NCBI GenBank assembly: GCA_034440455.1
Contig: JAWXCB010000097.1
Span: 1-29,731 of the forward strand
Length of the DNA: 29,731 nucleotides
Reading direction: 5' to 3'
Source: JAWXCB01 sp034440455
GTDB taxonomy: Bacteria > Bacteroidota > Bacteroidia > Chitinophagales > CAIOSU01
Shown: positions 1-6,800 of the stretch, one piece after another
Numbering within the stretch: position 1 is the first letter of the stretch
Layout of the letters: each line of letters opens with the position of its first letter
The notes under the pieces: model-generated
What the model was told of the DNA's origin: nothing
Databases searched by the model: none
What the model saw: the letters and a program-made list of their open reading frames with translations, nothing else
Position numbers and translations under genes: made by a program

Positions 1-82
1 AGCGTCCGCTTGTGCCATCATTGTTTCAGCGTCCGCTATCTTTTTTCCTTAATTATTTGTCCCCGCTTGGGCTAAAGCCGCA
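1..82. repeat. REP-like repeat, copy 1 (cut by left edge?)
   Basis: This copy starts with the palindromic core AGCGTCCGCT (1-10), has a second core at 28-37, then a T-rich tract, and ends with GGCTAAAGCC (70-79) followed by GCA. The same order of elements recurs at 172-258. The cores can form short stems (AGC/GCT) around a GTCC loop. The copy begins at base 1, so the true element may extend left of the window. It resembles REP-type intergenic elements; no transposase is visible nearby. Confidence 0.6.
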
Positions 83-171
83 AAGACATGTCGTTGCTAT
101 CAACCTGTTATCCCTACGAGATAAAAACCAATGAAATTGACTTCTTAGCATTGACCCCCGAATATAGCGCA

Positions 172-258
172 AGCGTCCGCTTGTGCATAATTCTCCTATA
201 GCATCCGCTATTTTGTTTTCCTTGTTTATTCTTTGCCTGCGCAGGGGCTAAAGCCGCA
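172..258. repeat. REP-like repeat, copy 2
   Basis: This is the second copy of the element at 1-82: core AGCGTCCGCT (172-181, within CAAGCGTCCGCTTG), a variant core AGCATCCGCT (200-209, within TAGCATCCGCTA), a T-rich stretch with TTTTCCTT, then GGCTAAAGCC (246-255). The two copies lie in direct orientation 171 bp apart and have diverged by substitutions and small indels. The loop change from GTCC to ATCC keeps the stem intact, which suggests that the palindrome is what is conserved. Confidence 0.6.
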
Positions 259-283
259 GGGGAGTGTGGTGGTATCCTTGTAC

Positions 284-301
284 CCCGCCATAAATGACGG
301 G
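284..301. repeat. Inverted repeat CCCGCCAT/ATGACGGG
   Basis: An 8-bp dyad with one mismatch around an AA loop lies between the second REP-like repeat and the dispersed repeat at 358-382. It has no U tract, so it is not an obvious terminator. Its role is unknown. Confidence 0.4.
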
Positions 302-357
302 ACGACTATTTACCACTTTGTTGTGTCTTCCGCAGGGACTTGGCACAAAGGATAGCA

Positions 358-382
358 GGAGATCTTTCGACCTCCGCGCTCA
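358..382. repeat. Degenerate copy of GAGAT..TTCG..GCGCTCAG repeat
   Basis: The string GGAGATCTTTCG, then a short spacer, then GCGCTCAG matches the pattern of the better-preserved element at 9814-9847 (GAGATTCTTCG, spacer, GCGCTCAG). Both lie in the same orientation and flank the giant minus-strand gene. Sequences of this type (reverse strand CTGAGCGnAG..CGAAnnATCTC) are familiar as dispersed intergenic repeats in Bacteroidota and other bacteria. Confidence 0.5.
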
Positions 383-470
383 GTAAAGGCGAAAGTTTTC
401 TATCAATTCAAACGTCCAAGTCAGCACACCCGCAAAGCCCGCGCTAAAGACTTGCGCAAAAAGTGTCTTA

Positions 471-513
471 AAACAAAAACCTCCGATGCGTTTACACACC
501 GGAAGTTTTTGTT
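471..513. terminator. Bidirectional terminator-like hairpin
   Basis: AAACAAAAAC then TCCG (471-485) pairs with CGGA then GTTTTTGTTT (500-513): about 14 paired bases with one mismatch and a ~14-nt loop. With A-rich 5' and T-rich 3' arms it would work as an intrinsic terminator on either strand, a layout common in Bacteroidota. For the minus strand it is the first strong terminator downstream of the giant gene that stops at 826, leaving an apparent 3' tail of about 310 nt. Confidence 0.65.
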
Positions 514-779
514 TAGAGTTAAAAGGAAATTACTTCACCAATCTGTTCAGGCGAATCTTGCTTTGCTTGCGCTTTAAAAGAAATGACGAGCGAAGCTTTT
601 TTGATTGGACTTGTATGCTGTTCGCGTGGTTTCGTGGTAATGGGGTTTATGTTCAGACATTGTTTTCTTTTAGTAGGTAAATGTAATCCCTGCTCCAATA
701 CCCCGCAGTTATTGCAAGTCTTCAGCGAGCAATTTATGCGAATGCTGACTTGTGAGAAGGAATGTTCACCCAAGGGGAT

Positions 780-796
780 GCCGGAACGAGTCCGGC
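780..796. repeat. Small GC hairpin just downstream of giant gene
   Basis: GCCGGA and TCCGGC pair perfectly around a 5-nt loop (ACGAG on the plus strand). It lies about 30 nt beyond the stop codon at 826. It has no U tract, so it may stabilise the 3' end of the message or be another dispersed palindrome rather than a full intrinsic terminator. Confidence 0.45.
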
Positions 797-825
797 ACAA
801 CACTCCACCCTCAACCCCCCAACAT

Positions 826-3800
826 TCACCTGCAACAACAATTATCCTTCCACCACTGAATCACTAAACTATCCGTTGAGAGAGTCGCGTTGGTGTGGCG
901 GCAAATCGTGTTGATGCACTGGTCAATAGTGCAAGGGTCGGCATCATCGCAATTGAAGGGCGTATAGACGCACACGCCCGCAACGCAGGCATCGGAGGTG
1001 CAGTCGTTGAAGTCGGTGCAGTTGATGGGCGTGTAAGAGCAAATTGCATTGTTACAAAAATTATTTGTGCAGACATCACCATCATCGCACGCGATTACAG
1101 TAAGGTTTGTTGTGCGCACACTGTCGCAGCCATTGGCAGCAACGAGTGTGTCATAAAAATTGCCTGAAGTTGTTTGTAGTGTGCCTCCCGCAAAATACGT
1201 AGCGCCATCACAAATGGAAGCATTCACATTTGAAGCAGCATGTTGTTTTATTGAGAGTAGAGTTGTTAAAATAGAATCGCATCCGTTGGCAGCAATGAAA
1301 GTATCTCTGTAAGTGCCTTGTGTGTTTTGATAATTGCCTCCTGCAAAAATGCTGTCGCCTGCGCAGATGCTGATGGCGATGGTGTTTGACGAAGTGGGAA
1401 GAATCGTGAGCGTTGTCTGTACAATACTGTCGCAGCCGAGCGTAGCGGTGAGTGTGTCGGAGTAGGTTCCGTTTTGCGTGTAAACGGATGTGCCGATTGT
1501 GAGCGATTCTCCATCGCAGATAGTTGTATCAATCGCAACAAACGCGGGCAGCACGGTGAGCGTAGTAGTGAGAATGCTGTCGCAGCCGCTTGCAGCGGGC
1601 AGTGTGTCAGAATAACTTCCGCTTTGCGTGTAAACAGACGTGCCGACTGTGATGGAATTGCCTTCGCAAATCGTTGTGTCAATCGTGGTGGTTGAATTCA
1701 GAATGACAATGAGCGCAGTGGCGAGAATGCTGTCGCAGCCATTGGCGGCAACGAGCGTATCATAATATGTGGCGGAACTGTCACGATAACTTCCGCTGAT
1801 GAACACGCTGTCACCTTCGCAAATAGTAGTGTCGAAATTTGTAACAGGAACTGGAAGCACATACAGCGTGGTGAAGATGATGCTGTCACACGCATTGAGG
1901 CGCTGCACGGTGTCAATGTAAACATCCGTTTCCGTTTGTAATCCACCGCCCACATAAAAAGATTCGTTGTCGCAAATTGTAACATCACGAAAACCAAATC
2001 CTGTTGGTGTTAGCGCAATGGTAATTTGCACGATGCTGTCGCAGCCGTTTGCAGCAGCACCGATGAGCGTGTCAATAAATGTTCCTGCTGTATTGTAAGT
2101 AGAACTTCCAATCGTGATGCTTTCATTGGAACACAACACAGTGTCAATGATTCCTACAGGAATCGAATCAACCATTACCATCACTTCAGCAGACGGAGTG
2201 CAGCCGCCACTTAACGTATCGGCAACCGTGTAGTTGGTAGTAGCGGTGGGAGCAACGGTAACAGATGGACCGCTCATGCCGCCCGGATGCCATGCGTAGC
2301 TCAATCCGCCAGAGGCAGTGAGCGTTACTGAATTTCCAGCACACACAGCAGCAGCAGGACTTACATTAAGCAAGCTGATGTTCGTGACAATCACAGGTTT
2401 TGTAATAGAATCATAACAAATAGAGTAGGGGTCGTTCTTCGTCAGCAGCGTTACATCAAACGTGTCAACGGATTGGTATTCATGCTGTGGGTTGTTGGGT
2501 GCGGTATAGGTTGCAGAAGTGCCGTCACCAAAATCCCAAATCCATTCAAGGATGTCATGCCCGCTGCCGGATGATAAATCGGTGAACGTGGTTGGCAATC
2601 CAAGACAAACCTGCGTTGCAGAAAAATCAGTAACAGGCGGAGGGATTTTTGTTAACTGGATGAAACCGCGATTATCACCACCGCCAAAGAACGGGTCGAA
2701 TCCATCCAATTGCAGGATGTAAGGCGTGTTGGGTTGCAAGCCATAATCGTGCGTGAACAAATAATTTTCTCCATCACAAATATCTGTTTGCTGGCAATCA
2801 AGCAGCGCCTGCGGATTGTTGTCGCATGGTGTTGCATCTTCATATACCGCGATGGACAAGCCATCCGTAGGAATACCGAGAAGGCATGAGCCGCCAATTG
2901 TTCCCCACAGCGTGATGTTGTAAGTGCCGCCACACGAATCGGTCATGAACTGAAAATAAATTGAGTTGTCAGGTTCGCCACCATTGCCGCATTCGATGTA
3001 GCCCGGCACACCTGCCGATAAATCTTCACCCGTTGCGCCCTGCGTATCCCAGCAATACACCGTATCAAGCACCATCACCGTTGCGGTGAGGCAATCATCA
3101 GAGCCGCAGCGGTCGGTGATGCACAAGCCGAACTCATCGCCATTGATACCAAACGGATTCAGAATGCTGTTGATGTCGTCATTATATACTTGCAAGTAAA
3201 TTGTTTGTCCGCCTGCGGGATTCACAGGGATATAATAAAACGGGTCGCTGCCGATACCGCCCTGCGAGCAATCAATGGGATTCAAACTTCCGCACGAACC
3301 GGAGTAAGCATTAATCGTGAGGTTGCCATTGGTGACATTGAGCAAGCCGTATTCATCATTTCCTTCAATCAGCATGTTTCCTGAATTGGGAATCGGTGTG
3401 GTGAAGCGAAACCAGGTGTCACCACAATTCTCTCCGCATGCAATGGTGAATGCATTGAGAATGGAAATGGTAGGGTTGCCATAGTTTGTCGCGGTGCCGT
3501 TATCATTGTCAATCCAATCGGGTCCATCAGATGATTGACAGGAAATATTTCCGATGTAAGCCGAGATGTTAATCGCACCGCTGCAACCGTCATTCGGTGG
3601 CGGCACATATCCCGGATTTGGATTTGAAATCGTGATACTGAATGTTCCGTAATCACCCGTCAAATCAGCGCCATCCACTTGCACATAATAGGTTTGTCCG
3701 GGCGCGATGCAGGAAATAGTTTCATCTACATCAAACGCAAACGGGTCATTTGGAAATGAAGGGATGAAGTTGTCATAGTTCCCGCCAACCTGCACGAACG

Positions 3801-6800
3801 AGGAGAAATTGCAGGAGGCATTTAAACTCAAATACAAATTGAAGTTTGCATCAATGTCGCCATTGCTGTTGATAGAAATATTCACTTCACCCGATGGCGG
3901 ACCGAGGAATGAATACCACACTGTTTCATCATCACTTGCCGCGTTTGGTTCTCCTGTTTGAACTGTCGCGCAATAGTTTGCTCCGGGCTGTGTGGAGCCA
4001 AGCGGCACACTGCCTGCGTTGCACACATTGTCATGCAGAGGCACCGTTGCGGTATTATTTTGCGCAACGGAAATGTTAAATGTGCCCTCATCATTTCCGA
4101 AAGCATCAATACCATCAAGCTGAATGATGAATTCCGTATTAGCGGGAACGCAGGTGAAATAAAGACTCAGATCACCCGTATTCAGCACGGAAGATGTTCT
4201 GACAAGACTCAGGCTATTGAAGCTGCACGAGCCTTGCGGAGTCACAGCATAAACAGAAATCAGCGCATCAAGATTATTCGTGTTTGTAACATTGATGGTG
4301 ATGTTGCCGATAATGTTGGGCGTGGTATAGCGATACCACACTGTTTCGTCATAGTTTGCATTCGTGATGTCTGTTAATCCGCTCACGTTTGGCTCCGCAA
4401 ATTCTTCCGATGCGCAGATATTGTTTTGATTGAAAAGGTTTTGTGTGGTGTTTACGGGAATCACACCAAAATTCAAAGCGTTGCAGAAATCATCATTCAC
4501 CGGAATGGTGTGTGGAATGTTGTTGTCGGAAACAGAAATATTGAACGTGCCAACATTACCCAATACATCATCTCCATCTATCTGCACATAATAAGTAGTA
4601 TTCGGCTCAAGGCAATTTAGTGTGACAGAGTTTGCATTGAAATCACTTCCACCGACAAACGTGAGGTCGAAGAAGTTGCACGAAGGATACACATCAACGC
4701 TGAACACATTGATAACGGGTGAAATGCCGTTTGCATTCGTCACATTCACTGTTGTTGTTCCCGGGTTTGCCGGAGTGGTGAAGATGAACCACACTGTTTC
4801 ATCATAACTGATATCTGTGATAACAGGATTGCCGCTCGCGAATGGCTCACCCGTTTCTTCACTTGAACAAAAATTATTTGCAGCAACAACCGCTGTTGCG
4901 CCTCCCTGCGGAACAACACCAAGATTCGAATGGTCACAGATGTCATCATTAGGCGGGAATGAATTGATTACGCCATTATCGGCAATAGAAATGTTGAATA
5001 TGCCTTCATCTCCAAATACATCCAATCCGTCAATTTGTACATAGTAAGTCGAGTTTGGTTGTAAGCAGGGAATCGGCAGATTGATGTTTGAGTTGGGCGC
5101 AGGATTAAAGGTGTTGTCCACTTCAATCATTCCTGCGAATCCGGTAATGTTACCCGCGCAATTTGTTGGCGCACCGCTATACACTGCGATGGTCGCGTCA
5201 ATACCGCTCACATTCTGCACCGTCACGGTAATCAATCCGGGATTATTATTTGTGGTGAACGTGTACCACACTGTTTCATCATAGTTGATGTCGTCAATGT
5301 TATTGCCACCGCTCACGAGTGGCTCGCCCGGTTCTTCCAGCGCACAGAAATTATTTTGATTATTTAAACTAACGGAACTTCCCGAAGGCACAATGCCCAT
5401 CGCAACAGCATTGCATACATCATCATTCGCAGGAATGATATTCGGACTGCCATCATCAGAAACCGAGATGTTGAATTCTCCTTCTTCATTAAAGTATAAA
5501 TCCAATCCGTCAATCTGAATATAATAAGTCGTGTTCGGACGCAGGCATGAAACAGTGAGCGATTCGCTTCCAATATTCGGAATCGGCAACACGGGATTAA
5601 ATGCGTATTCCACTTCAAACAAGTTGTTGTAGTTGCAAGTCACTCCCGCAAACGATTCATATAACACGATGCTTGAGTTGATGAAATTATTTGGAGGCAA
5701 TTGAATAGGCGAAGTAATGTTGATGGTGAAATCACCGGGCGTTGCTGACGTGGTGAATGAATACCACACCGTTTCATCATAGCCGATAGAGTAGGGGTTG
5801 TTGTTGCCGCTCACATTCTGTTCGCCTGTTTCTTCCGTAGCGCAGCGATTGGTTTGCGTGGTGAGCGATGCGCTTCCGCCCGAAGCAATCGCGCCAAAGT
5901 TTGACGAACTGCACAAATCATCATTGTTGGCAATCGGCATCTGCTGCAATGTTTCAATCACCAAATCAAACCAGCCGGTGCCGAGCGCATCAATCAAAAG
6001 GAAATCTGCGTTGCCGTCCACTTGCACAAAGTAGCGCTGCCCCGGAACGAGACATTGCACTTCCACTGTTTCGCTGAAAAATCCCGGGTCGTAGTTGCTA
6101 ATCAGTTCTGTGAGTTGTCCGCTGCAAGTGTTGTTTGAGGAACCATACACTGCAATTTGCAAGTCCACATTGTCGGAATAGGTGGAACTCAGCACATTAT
6201 TATTTGCAGTGATTTCCACATGACCTGTCGGAGGCGCGATAAATGAAAACCAAAGTGTGTTGTCAGGCGTGATTCCATTGAATGGAATTGCATCATTGTC
6301 GGTGTAAGCAGGGTCAGGCTCACCCGCTTCAATAGTTGCACATTCATTGTTGAAAGGCGATGCGGAAATCGTTCCGCCCACCGTGTTGCTCGCTGCGCCA
6401 AGATTAAAGTAAGCGCAAATAGAGTCATTCTGCGAAGCAGGCGGACCACCAATATCTTCGACATCAAGATTGAAGTAACCATCGAGTTCATCCACCGTGC
6501 CGATGAGTTCCGACTCTCCATCCACCATGATGAAATACGTGTTGCCGGGAATCAGGCAATACACATCACGCAGGTATTCATCATTGGTGAGGTAATCCAA
6601 ATCAAACGGGTATTCAATTTCACCTACGTTGTATTCGCTGCGCACTTCAAATAAATTTCCGTTGCAAGGGTCAGCCTGATTATCCGTTCCGAAGATTGCG
6701 AGTTGCAAATTGAGTTCTTCAGGATCGCCATTCGGGTTGTCGGTTTCATTCGCAAACACATGCACGCGCCCCGATGCAGGAGCAGTGAAAGTGTACCACA

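Larger units (their letters stand above)
1..825. other. Gene-poor region with repeats and hairpins
   Basis: I see no convincing gene in these 825 bases. Short open frames exist on both strands, but none has a signal peptide, a recognisable domain or a credible start. The region holds two degenerate copies of an ~85-bp repeat (1-82 and 172-258), a dyad at 284-301, a degenerate copy of a dispersed repeat at about 358-382, a terminator-like hairpin at 471-513 and a small GC hairpin at 780-796. This build-up of palindromic debris just past the 3' end of the giant minus-strand gene fits a recombination-prone boundary. Confidence 0.7.

Noticed and set aside
104..116. CCTGTTATCCCTA, matching 13 bases of the I-SceI site and part of a conserved 23S rRNA loop
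   Set aside because: The match stops there; the rest of the homing site and of the rRNA is absent. It is part of the repeat debris in 1-260.
519..803. Minus-strand open frame of ~94 codons ending just before the terminator-like hairpin
   Set aside because: It starts with GTG, has no signal peptide or domain, and spans the GC hairpin at 780-796. It is open across the giant's stop in another frame, but the product does not resemble a sorting domain, so neither a gene nor a frameshifted tail is supported.
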